From positions 23,958 through 87,957 of the forward strand of contig CAZPPG010000008.1 in NCBI GenBank assembly GCA_964588385.1: 64,000 nucleotides of DNA. Direction: 5' to 3'. Source of the DNA: JAHBWV01 sp964588385 (GTDB lineage Bacteria; Planctomycetota; Phycisphaerae; Phycisphaerales; UBA1924). The notes under the pieces were generated by a model. The model was not told the DNA's origin, made no database searches, and saw only the letters and a program-made list of their open reading frames with translations. Below, piece by piece: positions 42,648 through 51,591 of the stretch (position 1 is its first letter; every line of letters starts with the position of its first letter). The position numbers and the translations under genes were made by a program.

Positions 42648-45600
42648 TCAGCCCGCCAAACCGGCCCGGGTCGCGTCGCCCAGCCCCGGGAAGTTCCGAT
42701 CCTCTTCCTCGTTCTGGATCAGGATCGTCGGCTTGAGCAGGATCAGAAGGGTCTGCTCCTCCGTCGTCTCGATCCGGTTCGTGAAGAACCGATTGATGAT
42801 CGGGATCTTCGACAGCACGGGAACGCCCGTCTCAACCTCAACCTCAGTCAGCAGCCGCTGGCCGCCCAGGAGGATCGTGCCCTGATCCGGAACCGACACG
42901 GTCGTGTTCACCGTGGTCGCTGTGATGGTCGGAAGCTGCACGAACGACTCGACGCTCGCCGAGCTCACCAGCTGGCCGCCCGCCACCGCCGTCACAGGAC
43001 GCTCGGCAAAACCGTCAATCCGGGCCAGGTTCGTCCGAACGTTGAGCGTCACGTACCGGCGATCCGCCGAAACAGTGCCGTCCACGTCAAGGCCCACACC
43101 CTCAGAGACGGCGCCGACGGTCGGGTCGAAGCCGACCGCCGAATCGCTCGTCACCGGAGTCAGGTCGGAGATGAACGCAACCTGCGTCGCAACCGAAATA
43201 TTCGCGCGCTGGCCGTTCATGAACGTCAGGCGAGGCGCCGTCAGCTGCACCGAGCGGCGATCGGCCTGCGTCGCCGTCACCAGGAAGTCGACCTGCACGT
43301 CGTCCAGGAACTGGCCGGCGATGCCGAGCGCCGGCGCCGCACCAATGACGGCGCTGCCGACGCTGCCCTCAGGCAACGCACCGCTCAGCAGCCCGCCCGC
43401 AAGACCCAGCGAGTTCTGCCCGGCGCCGATCGGCGACCATGAGCGGGGATTTACCACACCTTGCGTCAACTGCCCGGTGTTGCCCGTCCCCGGCGCCGTC
43501 GGCTGCGGCGCGCCCGTCACCGAACGCTGCAGGCCGCCCTGACCGAAGTTGAAGAAGTCACTCGTCTGGATCGTGCGATCGCCCGCCTGAGCCGTGCGGA
43601 CCTGGTTGTTGTTCGCGTTGAAGTAAACATCTAGATCGAAGCCCAACTGCTCAAAGAAGCCCGACGAAACCAGCAGGAACCGCGTCTCCACGTTGATCTG
43701 CAACGCCCGCTGCTCACGCAGCTTGCTCAGAAGACCGCCGACCTCGCGGTGATTTCGCGCCGTGTTCGTGATGATCAACGATCCCGCGAGCGGCTGGATA
43801 CGACCGGTGTCCCCGCCGTTCTCCGTCCATCCGTCAAAGTCAATGTTCTGTGTGATGATGTCGATGATCTGCTGACGGCGCTCATCGATCGGAATCCCCT
43901 CGTCCTCTTCATCCTCCGTGTTCTGGAACGGGCTCTGGCCGCCGCCGCCGCCGCCGCCCTGGTTGCTCTGCAGCACCTGCGACAGATCAAACTCAGGAGC
44001 ATTATCGAAATCGGGCACTTCGATCAGGAGGTCGCGGATGTCGTAAATCGCCAGGATCGTGTTCTTCCGCAGCGCCTCGTCCGAAGCGATCTGGAGGATT
44101 CCGTCGTTGACCGCCCACGCCGCGCGGCTGAGACGGTCCGGGCTGGCCTTGTCCAGGACGCGGTCCAGCACGGTCTTGAGCGGCACCTGCGACAGGTTCA
44201 AAGTCACCGGCGTGGAGCGATCGACGCCGATCTCCTCCAGCGCGGTCCAGTCCACATCGATGTTCAACTGAGAGATCGCCTCGACAAACTGCACAACCTG
44301 CTCGATTGTCGCATCGGTGAAGCGTGCCTGAGGCACCCGCTGATCAAGCTTCGCCAGCACCGACATGTTCTCGGGCGGCTCGCGGAATGCCGCGGTCTCC
44401 CCGCGACGGAACGAGATCGACGGCCAGTCGCTCGGGTAGTTGAAGATGCCCGGCTCGGCCAGCGCTGCGGCCTTGTTGTCCAGCCGCAGCAGCGCCCCCG
44501 TCAGCTCCTGCTTCGCCTCGAGCTGGTTGTACTCCTGATAGATCATCAGGGCCGTCAGCACGTCCTTGAGAAGAAGGCCGGAAGGGCTGATCGGATCAAG
44601 GAACAGAATCTGGTCCACGACCTGCAGCGCTTCCTTGTACTTCATCTCCATCTGCAGCGAGCGAACCCGATCAATGTGCTCGCTGATCTTGCGCTCCCGC
44701 TCGAGCGTCCGCGCCTGGGCCTGCTCGGCCGCCTGGTTCTGCAGAATCGACTCGCGCTCCTTGATCTGCGCCAGCCGCAACTGATCCTCGGCCTTGCTGA
44801 TCTGGTCAAGCAGCGCGTTGGTCTGGCCCATCAGCGTCTCGTACTCGCTCTCCGCGAAGTACCCGCGCGAAGACTTGAGCGTGAGCTGGGCCTTGAGTGC
44901 CTGCAGCCGCGCCTCGGAAACATTCTGCGACGCGAGCGACGCGCCCGCCTGTCCCATGAGGTTGTTGAACTCCGCCAGCGTCGCCTGCTTGGCGAACTGG
45001 TTGTTCTCAAGCGCTTTGTTCAGGATGTCCTGCTCCGGACCCGTGTTCCCGCGAAGCAGCAGCCGGGTCTCGGTCAGGCGGGCGTCCACATGCGACGACT
45101 GCTCGGCCGTGAGCATGTCGCGATACTCGGTCTGCAGGCGAGCGTACTTGTTGGCCGCCTCGTTCAGACGCCGCTCCGTGAACGCCAAGTCCGCCTCCGC
45201 GAGCATGCTCTGCGCCTCGAACGTCAGGGCCTGCGTGATCAGATCCGTGCCCGACGGAGGCGGCGGAGGCGTGATCGACGCAGGTGCCGGCGCGGGCGTC
45301 GAGGCCGGCGGCTCGGCCGCGGGCGTCGGCTCAGCCGGCGGCTGGGCCTCGGGCCTTTCCGCTTCCGACTTTCCCGATCCGTTCACAGGTGCCGGAATAT
45401 CGTCGCGCCGCTTCACCACGCCCGGCTGAAGAAGTCCGAGCGAAATGACTTCCGATTCAACTCTGGATCCCGAGGCTTCCTCGTGATCGATGATCGCAGC
45501 CTGAGCCGTGTCGATCGCGACCCGCTGCTCCGGCGTCAGTACAATCCCGCTTCGAAGCACGGACCCCACCAGCGACTTGGCCCGACCAAAGTCGCCCGAT

Positions 45601-46115
45601 GCGATCGCAAGCTCCGCCTCGCTGATCGCCGTCGGCACGCGATCGGCCACCCGTTCCCGCTTGGAACGCACGACCTCCAGAATCTCCATCGCGGACTGGA
45701 TCTGCGTGTCCGTCGCCCCGGGAAGCGAAGCAATCGACGCCGCGTGCCGCTCCGCCGCAGCCAGGTCGTCATTGGCGACCGACGCCTCGGATTTCTGGAG
45801 CGCAAGCGCCGCGGGAGGAAGGGCATTGATCTCACGGTTCAGAGACGCCAGCATCTCGAACGCCCGCCCCCGGTCGGCGTCCGAAAGCGAACGACCCGCA
45901 TCCCGAGAAACAAGGGACATGATCGTCTCACGCGCCAGCACGAGCCGGCCCTCCGCCCGCATCACCGACGCACGATCGAGCGTGTCGACGGTTGTGGACG
46001 AAGCAGGGGGCTCGGACGCAAGGGCGGTCCAGGCTGGAACCAGGCCGACCGCACCGGCAAACGCGCCGGCGGCGACAATCAGAGAGCGAACTGAACGGTG
46101 CTTGACCACGTGCAT
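42648..46115 (-). CDS. Very large secretin-domain outer-membrane protein
   Basis: An 1155-residue envelope protein. The signal peptide ends near residue 33 (WTALASE). Residues about 35-560 are helical, TPR-like and coiled-coil segments, interrupted by a Pro/Ala/Glu-rich linker (about 245-285). Secretin N-domains follow, with VEAISQLNIDVDW and LNLSQVPLKTVLDRVL (STN/N0-like), then a seven-glycine run and an N1-like ITNTARNHREVGGLLSKLREQ. The C-terminal secretin domain has VETRFLLVSSGFFEQLG and the VPDQGTILLGGQRL block, ending VPVLSKIPIINRFFTNR. It forms a gated ring for type II/IV export or pili. No other secretion genes are adjacent. The start at 46115 has GGAG upstream. Confidence 0.9.
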   Translation of the reverse strand: MHVVKHRSVRSLIVAAGAFAGAVGLVPAWTALASEPPASSTTVDTLDRASVMRAEGRLVLARETIMSLVSRDAGRSLSDADRGRAFEMLASLNREINALPPAALALQKSEASVANDDLAAAERHAASIASLPGATDTQIQSAMEILEVVRSKRERVADRVPTAISEAELAIASGDFGRAKSLVGSVLRSGIVLTPEQRVAIDTAQAAIIDHEEASGSRVESEVISLGLLQPGVVKRRDDIPAPVNGSGKSEAERPEAQPPAEPTPAAEPPASTPAPAPASITPPPPPSGTDLITQALTFEAQSMLAEADLAFTERRLNEAANKYARLQTEYRDMLTAEQSSHVDARLTETRLLLRGNTGPEQDILNKALENNQFAKQATLAEFNNLMGQAGASLASQNVSEARLQALKAQLTLKSSRGYFAESEYETLMGQTNALLDQISKAEDQLRLAQIKERESILQNQAAEQAQARTLERERKISEHIDRVRSLQMEMKYKEALQVVDQILFLDPISPSGLLLKDVLTALMIYQEYNQLEAKQELTGALLRLDNKAAALAEPGIFNYPSDWPSISFRRGETAAFREPPENMSVLAKLDQRVPQARFTDATIEQVVQFVEAISQLNIDVDWTALEEIGVDRSTPVTLNLSQVPLKTVLDRVLDKASPDRLSRAAWAVNDGILQIASDEALRKNTILAIYDIRDLLIEVPDFDNAPEFDLSQVLQSNQGGGGGGGQSPFQNTEDEEDEGIPIDERRQQIIDIITQNIDFDGWTENGGDTGRIQPLAGSLIITNTARNHREVGGLLSKLREQRALQINVETRFLLVSSGFFEQLGFDLDVYFNANNNQVRTAQAGDRTIQTSDFFNFGQGGLQRSVTGAPQPTAPGTGNTGQLTQGVVNPRSWSPIGAGQNSLGLAGGLLSGALPEGSVGSAVIGAAPALGIAGQFLDDVQVDFLVTATQADRRSVQLTAPRLTFMNGQRANISVATQVAFISDLTPVTSDSAVGFDPTVGAVSEGVGLDVDGTVSADRRYVTLNVRTNLARIDGFAERPVTAVAGGQLVSSASVESFVQLPTITATTVNTTVSVPDQGTILLGGQRLLTEVEVETGVPVLSKIPIINRFFTNRIETTEEQTLLILLKPTILIQNEEEDRNFPGLGDATRAGLAG

Positions 46116-46472
46116 GCCGATCTCCAAGACCACGCGAAGGAATGGGGCGAACAGCCGATCCAGGGCAGAACGCTCTGGGCTGCTCGAAGAATCACAACCT
46201 TTCATCAACGGCGCGAACGTCGAACGGACTCGCCGGGGCCGGGGCGCAACGAACGCCGCCCGGGATTGGCCCTCGCCCGGGGACGGGAAAGATAACCGGG
46301 GTCCTTAGCGAACGCAAACGGGTTCGTGCGGAATCACACATCCGAACCTCCGCCCACCACATCCTGTGCCAGGTAGGGGGGCAGTTCGGACACACTCCCG
46401 TCGCGGTTCCGTCACGCCCGCCCATTAGGGAATGATCCCGTCCAGAACCGCAACGACGCTGCCCGCCGCGCC
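46116..46472. other. 357-base noncoding region upstream of the secretin gene
   Basis: Lies between the secretin start and the 3' end of the next minus-strand gene. The only signal I see is a promoter-like pair described separately. The secretin frame stays open to 46208 but without protein-like sequence. Confidence 0.55.
46289..46317 (-). promoter_or_regulatory. Candidate promoter of the secretin gene
   Basis: Read on the minus strand: TTGCGT, a 17-base spacer, then TATCTT. Spacing is ideal; the -35 match is weak and the -10 match moderate. It would give a leader of about 165 bases. Confidence 0.3.
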
Positions 46473-47570
46473 TTATTGCAGCCAGCGAAACACGTACAAC
46501 GCCGCCTCTTCCGTCGCCGAAGGGTCCATCCGATCAACCTTCAACTCGGCCAGGAGCTGGTCCAGCTCGTGCTCAGACAGCCGGTCGGCAAAGACCATCG
46601 AGGTCTCCCGCTCCACATCCCCCTCGTCCTTCACCTGCCGTCCGACCTCGTCCATCGCCATGTCTTCGGCCTGCGCCATGCAGTCGGCCCGCAGGATCAC
46701 ATCGGCGTAAGTCCATGGGATATCAAGAGATGGGCTCGTTCGAACCAGGCACCTCCACGGGCAAAAGCCGAGTTCCTTTCCGTCCTCATCAACATTTGCT
46801 TCCGGATCCACGTTCAGGGTCAGTCGCCATTCGTCCCGGAGGTGCTCAACGACCTCATCCGCCGTGAGCAGGTCCGGGCGATCATCCGGGGCCACCAATA
46901 CCCCCCGATGTTCGTGGGCGACCGCGTCCGCTCCCGCCGGATCCTCGATTTCCGTCAGGTCAAATGCCGCCAGAATCCGCTCGATCCGCTCGCGCATCTG
47001 CGGCTCAGCCCGGACTGTCACGATCTTGTGCTCATCCACAAACACGTAGAAGAACGGCTCCTCGGACATTGCCCCGAACCCGCACAGGCCGTCTTCATAC
47101 AGAAAATCTTCGTAGCGTCGGACCGAGTCCATGAATGTGTCGAGCGCCACGAGTTCGTACGCCACATAGGGGTCAATCTCGCGAAACGCGTCGTGACCCA
47201 GCACGTCCAGAATCGGGAACATGCGATTCGGCATCAGAAGAAACAACGAGGTGCACAGGGACCGGATTCGGTCTGCCCCGACCACGATGTCCCAGAGATA
47301 CCTGTCCGGCCACTCCTCCCATTCCCCCGATCCGTCGTCGCTGTCCGCCGCCTCAAACAGCACCTTGTACCCGGCCCGCGCCGTGACGGGCTCGATCGGG
47401 TAGACCCCGAGCGGAAACTTCACGTTCCCGACCTCCATCCGATCGATCGTGCGATCCGCCTGCGTGCTGGGGGGCTTGGCCAAGCGCTGGAACTCCCGCG
47501 CGGCCGGGATCAATATGTCCCGTCGCTCGCCAACTGTACCGCGCCCGCCACCACCCAGCGTCCGGCTCAT
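46473..47570 (-). CDS. Hypothetical protein, secretin-associated neighbourhood
   Basis: I do not recognise the family. The 365-residue protein has no signal peptide or membrane helix. It is acidic, with repeated Asp/Glu/Arg. Two stretches (about 75-170 and 175-275) each look like an alpha/beta unit ending in a helix that follows the pattern VRAEPQMRERIERIL or LLTADEVVEHLRDEW. That pattern resembles the 'T-x-E-V-H-x-x-I-x-x-L' helix seen in planctomycete secretin N-domain-like proteins. It lies upstream of the secretin gene on the same strand and is divergent from coaX by 36 bases. Function unknown. Confidence 0.65.
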   Translation of the reverse strand: MSRTLGGGGRGTVGERRDILIPAAREFQRLAKPPSTQADRTIDRMEVGNVKFPLGVYPIEPVTARAGYKVLFEAADSDDGSGEWEEWPDRYLWDIVVGADRIRSLCTSLFLLMPNRMFPILDVLGHDAFREIDPYVAYELVALDTFMDSVRRYEDFLYEDGLCGFGAMSEEPFFYVFVDEHKIVTVRAEPQMRERIERILAAFDLTEIEDPAGADAVAHEHRGVLVAPDDRPDLLTADEVVEHLRDEWRLTLNVDPEANVDEDGKELGFCPWRCLVRTSPSLDIPWTYADVILRADCMAQAEDMAMDEVGRQVKDEGDVERETSMVFADRLSEHELDQLLAELKVDRMDPSATEEAALYVFRWLQ

Positions 47571-47606
47571 CCCCGCTCAACGCACACCTGCATACGCTCG
47601 CCCAGG

Positions 47607-48419
47607 ATGAACGATCGCACGCATCTCGCAACACTCGCCGTCGGCAACACCCGAGCCCGCATCGGGTTATTCGAGGGCGACGAACTCGTCGCGGCGCAGT
47701 CATTTCCGACTTCGGATGTCGAAGCGATCCACGCTTGGCTCGCGTCGCAGCCGCATCGGTCCGCGCAAGTTCCCCTGCTCGTCGCGACCGTCAGTCCCTC
47801 GGCCTCCGACCTCATCGCCGATCGCTGCCGGGACATTCCGTGGCTGACGCCCGTCCTCCGGATCGGGCGTGACGTCCCCATCCCCATCAAGGCCGCGGTC
47901 CGCGCGCCCGAACGCGTCGGACAGGATCGTTTGCTCTGCGCCATGGCCGCGTGGTTCAGCACAGAGGGCCCCTGCGTCGTCGTCGATGTCGGCACCGCAA
48001 CCACCGTCGACTACATCGACGCGGAGGGCGCGTTCCAAGGCGGCGCGATCGCGCCCGGGATCCGCATGATGCTCGCTTCCATGCACAGCGGCACCGCAGC
48101 CCTTCCCGAAGTCGCCTTCGATGCTGTGAAGGCCGACGCCGAGCCCATCGGGAAGGACACCGAGCACGCCATGCTCATCGGAGCCGCCGAGTCCATCCGC
48201 GGCCTGGTGATCCGCCTCGTTGAACGGTACGCCGAGGTCATCGGAACATACCCCCGCGTGGTCGCGACCGGGGGCGATGCGGGGGCGCTCTTCACCGGTG
48301 ACTCCGTTGTGGAGCACGTCGTCCCCGACCTTCAGCTCATCGGGATGCGCCTCGCCTTTGCCGCGCTCATGGAGAGCGAGGACGAAGGCGAAAGCCCGCT
48401 CGAAGACGACGAGCTCTGA
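47607..48419 (+). CDS. coaX: Type III pantothenate kinase-like protein lacking the first Asp
   Basis: CoaX makes 4'-phosphopantothenate, the first step of coenzyme A synthesis. The 270-residue protein has RVGQDRLLCAMAAW, VVVDVGTATTVDYID, GGAIAPGIRMMLASM and VVATGGDAG, all standard CoaX blocks. The N-terminal phosphate loop reads LAVGNTRARIGLF, so the Asp of the usual DxGNT is replaced by Ala. That Asp is a catalytic metal-binding residue in characterised enzymes. Either the enzyme is altered or another residue compensates. An acidic tail of about 12 residues follows. The start is ATG 47607 with AGG close by. The mini-GTPase gene follows three bases after its stop. Confidence 0.8.
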   Translation: MNDRTHLATLAVGNTRARIGLFEGDELVAAQSFPTSDVEAIHAWLASQPHRSAQVPLLVATVSPSASDLIADRCRDIPWLTPVLRIGRDVPIPIKAAVRAPERVGQDRLLCAMAAWFSTEGPCVVVDVGTATTVDYIDAEGAFQGGAIAPGIRMMLASMHSGTAALPEVAFDAVKADAEPIGKDTEHAMLIGAAESIRGLVIRLVERYAEVIGTYPRVVATGGDAGALFTGDSVVEHVVPDLQLIGMRLAFAALMESEDEGESPLEDDEL

Positions 48420-48421
48420 CC

Positions 48422-49360
48422 GTGTCGGTGCGATACGTCATCGAATCGGCCCATGGCGTATCCGGACCGATCGGCCTCATCCGCGTGTACGCCGACAGCG
48501 ACGTCGTGCTCGGCGCGTTTCTGAGCTCGCTCACCGCCCCTGCAATACCCGTCGGCGCGGCCCGACTGGTCCGGCTGGCCGATGGCGAACAGGCTGTCAT
48601 CGCGCGATGGTCGCCCACCGAAGCTCACATCATGCCCCACGCGGGCGTTCAGGTCATGCGTCGCGTCTCTCGTTTCCTGTCCGATGCCGGCGCATCAAGC
48701 GCAGCCACGACCCCTTCCGGCGACCACCCCCCTCTGGCACGCCTCCCCGACGTTCTCGCGAGCGCAGCCAGCCCCCTCGCGATCGACTTCCTGTTGGACC
48801 AGCCGCGTCGCTGGTCCGCGGGAAATCCCGTCATGGTGTCGCCCACCAACGCCTCCAGACTCCGCCACCTGCTCCATCCGCCGCTTGTCGTCGCGTGGGG
48901 GCCGCCGAACATCGGCAAGTCCACCCTGCTCAACGCGCTCGCCCGGCGCGATCTCTCGATCGCCGCTCCTGAGCCCGGCACAACGCGTGACCACGTCGGA
49001 GCGCTCCTGAACGTCAACGGGCTCGTCATTCGTTACGTCGACACGCCGGGTCTGCGATCCGATCCTGACCCGGCAGAGGCGGATGCGATCGAGATCTCAC
49101 ATGCCCTCGCGGAGACCGCCGACCTGCTCCTCTGGTGCCGGGACGCCACCTCACCCCGACTGCCTCTTCCGCCCACGAGGGCAGACGTCCTCGCCGTGGA
49201 CCTTCGTTCCGATCTCGGTCTCCCATCCTCCGACCCGGGCCTCCCGGTGAGTGCCCGCGACGAACGCTCCATCCGCGCCCTCGCCCGAGCGATCCGCCAG
49301 GCGCTGGTTCCCGACGCGGCTCTGGCCGACCAGGGCGCCTGGGATCTCCCGAGCCCCTGA
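48422..49360 (+). CDS. MnmE-like GTPase lacking the C-terminal half
   Basis: A 312-residue protein. The G domain (about 155-300) has VAWGPPNIGKSTLLNALA (G1), PGTTRDHVG (G2), RYVDTPGLRSD (G3) and PVSARDE (G5). The NKxD motif (G4) is not found; LAVDLRSDLG occupies the place. The N-terminal 90 residues resemble the MnmE folate domain (GPIGLIRVYADS, IMPHAGVQVMRRV). The helical middle and the C-terminal CxGK Cys motif of true MnmE are absent. It could be a degenerate MnmE that still partners the MnmG at 29837, or a new TrmE-type GTPase. The GTG start follows coaX directly. Confidence 0.75.
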   Translation: MSVRYVIESAHGVSGPIGLIRVYADSDVVLGAFLSSLTAPAIPVGAARLVRLADGEQAVIARWSPTEAHIMPHAGVQVMRRVSRFLSDAGASSAATTPSGDHPPLARLPDVLASAASPLAIDFLLDQPRRWSAGNPVMVSPTNASRLRHLLHPPLVVAWGPPNIGKSTLLNALARRDLSIAAPEPGTTRDHVGALLNVNGLVIRYVDTPGLRSDPDPAEADAIEISHALAETADLLLWCRDATSPRLPLPPTRADVLAVDLRSDLGLPSSDPGLPVSARDERSIRALARAIRQALVPDAALADQGAWDLPSP

Positions 49361-49445
49361 CACCTCCCGATCCCGTGTCGCTCCGCGCCCTTTGATCGCC
49401 CTATCCTTCCTTTCGCGCCAGAAACTCAACGACAGGGGCCACGAC

Positions 49446-50339
49446 GTGTCCATCGAACAAAGGCACATGCAGATCCGTGAGAAGGCCGGGCTCGAGGACT
49501 CGCGCCTGAACAAGGAGTTCATCGGGTTCCTCCAGAAGTGGAGCACCCCGCTCATGGCGATCATCGCCGTTGCCGCACTCGGCTACGTCGGGCTCGGAAA
49601 GCTCCGTGAGCAGCGCACCGCAAAGGTTGACGCCGCCTTCCGCGAGTTCCAGAGCGTCACGCTCGGCGGCACGCTCAACGCGTCTCCTGACTCGCTCATC
49701 GGCGTGGCCGATGCCTACGACGATGTGCCCGGCGTCGCGATCCTCGCCCGCCTTGGAGCCGCAGACGCCTTGCTTCAGTCGGTTCGTACCGGGCTGCGAC
49801 CGGGCGCGGTCCTCAAGCCCGACAACACGCTTGAGAGCACCGACGACCTGCTCTCCGATGCTGATCGCCAGAGCGCGCTCACGCGTGCCGCCGGCCTTTA
49901 CCGTCAGGTGCTTGACCGCACTTCGCAGGTCCCCGGCCAGGAACTTCACGCGATCGGTGCTCTCTACGGGCTCGCGACGGTTGAGTCCATGAAGGGAGAT
50001 GCCGCCGCAGCTAAGGCGCATCTCGAGCGCGTGAAGTCCATGGCGGCAAGCTCTGGATTCGAACTGCACGTGAAGATCGCTGAGGCTCGCCTCGCCGCGC
50101 TCGACGCATCGAGCCCCGCGCCCCAGCTCATCAGCCAGAGTGAACTGCCTCAGCCCCCCGCGCCACCGGAACTTCCAATGCCGCTGGTTCCGGAGCCCGG
50201 TTCACCCGGCGACGTCGCCCCCGGCGCGGCCACGACAACCGAGCCGCCGGCTGCGCCCCCTGTCGATCCGCCCGGTGCTTCGGGCGACTCTGCTTCCGAC
50301 GGCGATCCAAAGCCCGCGGCCGCAGACGGCCCCAAGTGA
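49446..50339 (+). CDS. YfgM-like membrane-anchored TPR protein
   Basis: A 297-residue protein. Residues 1-30 are polar (EQRHMQIREKAGLEDSRLN), then one transmembrane helix (PLMAIIAVAALGYVGLG, about 35-51) and helical TPR-like segments (DAAFREFQSV, LTRAAGLYRQVLDR, AAAKAHLERVKSMA). The last 70 residues are Pro/Ala/Gly-rich and likely disordered. Topology and repeat type match YfgM/UPF0070 proteins, which help the Sec translocon and BamB. The GTG at 49446 has AGGGG seven bases upstream. It lies directly before an RluA gene. Confidence 0.65.
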   Translation: MSIEQRHMQIREKAGLEDSRLNKEFIGFLQKWSTPLMAIIAVAALGYVGLGKLREQRTAKVDAAFREFQSVTLGGTLNASPDSLIGVADAYDDVPGVAILARLGAADALLQSVRTGLRPGAVLKPDNTLESTDDLLSDADRQSALTRAAGLYRQVLDRTSQVPGQELHAIGALYGLATVESMKGDAAAAKAHLERVKSMAASSGFELHVKIAEARLAALDASSPAPQLISQSELPQPPAPPELPMPLVPEPGSPGDVAPGAATTTEPPAAPPVDPPGASGDSASDGDPKPAAADGPK

Positions 50340-50364
50340 TCGCCCCACACGCGCCCGTCCTCCC

Positions 50365-51567
50365 ATGACCGACTCCAAGCGCGGCCGCCAACCTCCCGAT
50401 TCCGTCGACGCCGACGAGATCGTCTCGACGAACGCAGGACTCATCCTCCCCGGCGGCAAGGTCGACCCGGAGGCGATCCAGCGCGCGATCGACGCCGCAG
50501 GCGCTGCCGATGATGACGCCGAACTCCGGCGCGTCGTCTTCTCCCTTCGCCGTGATCTGAAGTCGCGCCTCGACAAATATCTCACCTCGCGTATCACCTT
50601 CATGTCGCGAAATCAGTTGCAGAAACTGATCGACGACGGCGGTGTCACCGTCAACGCTCGCCAACCCAAGGCTTCAACGGTCCTGCGTGCCGGCGACATC
50701 ATCGAGGTTGTGGTCCCGCCACCACCAACTGGGGTGATCCGACCCGAAGAAATCGAGATCGACGTCCTCTTCGAGGACGAGCACATTCTCGTGCTGAACA
50801 AGCGACCGGACATCATCGTCCACCCAGCGCGGGCCGAGAACTCCGGCACCCTCGTCAACGCCGTCGCGTGGCACCTCAAGCATCGATCGAAGGTCGGCGG
50901 CGATCTCTCGAGCGTCGGCGACGAGTTCGCGCGCCCCGGCGTCGTCCATCGTCTGGATCGCCACACCTCCGGCTGCATCGTCTTCGCCAAGAGCGACGAG
51001 GCCCACTGGAAGCTCGGGCACCAGTTCGAGCATCGCCGCGTGGACAAACGCTACCTCGCGATCGTCCAGGGAAACATCGAGCCGTTGGTCGATGTCATCG
51101 AGGCGCCGATCGGTCCGCACCCCTCGCGCGAGAAGGGCTACCGAGAGAAGTACGTGGTCAGGCACGACGAACTCGGAAAGCCCTCGATCACGATCTGCCG
51201 GGTCCGCGAACGCTACCGGTTCAACGACCGGGTGGTGGGGGATCAGGACTTCACGCTGGTCGAACTCGAACTGAAAACCGGGCGCACACACCAGATCCGC
51301 GTCCACCTCTCGCACACGGGGTATCCGATCGTCGGCGACGATATGTACGGCGGCCGCCCGTTCGTGGATCGCGCGGGCAAGACGCTGATCGTGCGTCAGG
51401 CCCTGCACGCCGCGACGCTTGGCTTCACGCATCCCATCACGGGTGAATCGATGGGCTTCACCTCGCCAATGCGGGGCGACATGGGCGATCTGGTCCGGGC
51501 CCTGCGCCAGGGCGATCGCGTTGAGAAGGTCGATCCGCCCGGCGCGACGGTCGATGTCCAGGTGTGA
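50365..51567 (+). CDS. RluA-family pseudouridine synthase
   Basis: Converts uridines to pseudouridine in rRNA (or tRNA). The 400-residue protein has an S4 RNA-binding domain at about 65-125 (SRLDKYLTSRI, NQLQKLIDDGGVTVN), then the catalytic domain with HRLDRHTSGCIVFAKSD, where Asp is the nucleophile. FTLVELELKTGRTHQIRVHLSHTGYPIVGDDMYG is the second family signature. The N-terminal 60 residues are extra. Whether it is RluC or RluD-like cannot be decided. The ATG at 50365 lies 25 bases after the YfgM-like stop. Confidence 0.93.
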   Translation: MTDSKRGRQPPDSVDADEIVSTNAGLILPGGKVDPEAIQRAIDAAGAADDDAELRRVVFSLRRDLKSRLDKYLTSRITFMSRNQLQKLIDDGGVTVNARQPKASTVLRAGDIIEVVVPPPPTGVIRPEEIEIDVLFEDEHILVLNKRPDIIVHPARAENSGTLVNAVAWHLKHRSKVGGDLSSVGDEFARPGVVHRLDRHTSGCIVFAKSDEAHWKLGHQFEHRRVDKRYLAIVQGNIEPLVDVIEAPIGPHPSREKGYREKYVVRHDELGKPSITICRVRERYRFNDRVVGDQDFTLVELELKTGRTHQIRVHLSHTGYPIVGDDMYGGRPFVDRAGKTLIVRQALHAATLGFTHPITGESMGFTSPMRGDMGDLVRALRQGDRVEKVDPPGATVDVQV

Positions 51568-51591
51568 ACGGCGAGACGTCTCAGCGATGAC

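Noticed and set aside
43749..46094. Very long open frame (about 780 codons) antisense to the secretin gene
   Set aside because: Arg/Leu-rich sequence with no domain, fully overlapping a well-supported gene; typical artefact of high G+C DNA.
46476..47606. Upstream extension of the coaX frame by about 377 codons
   Set aside because: Lies opposite another gene and CoaX homology begins exactly at ATG 47607.
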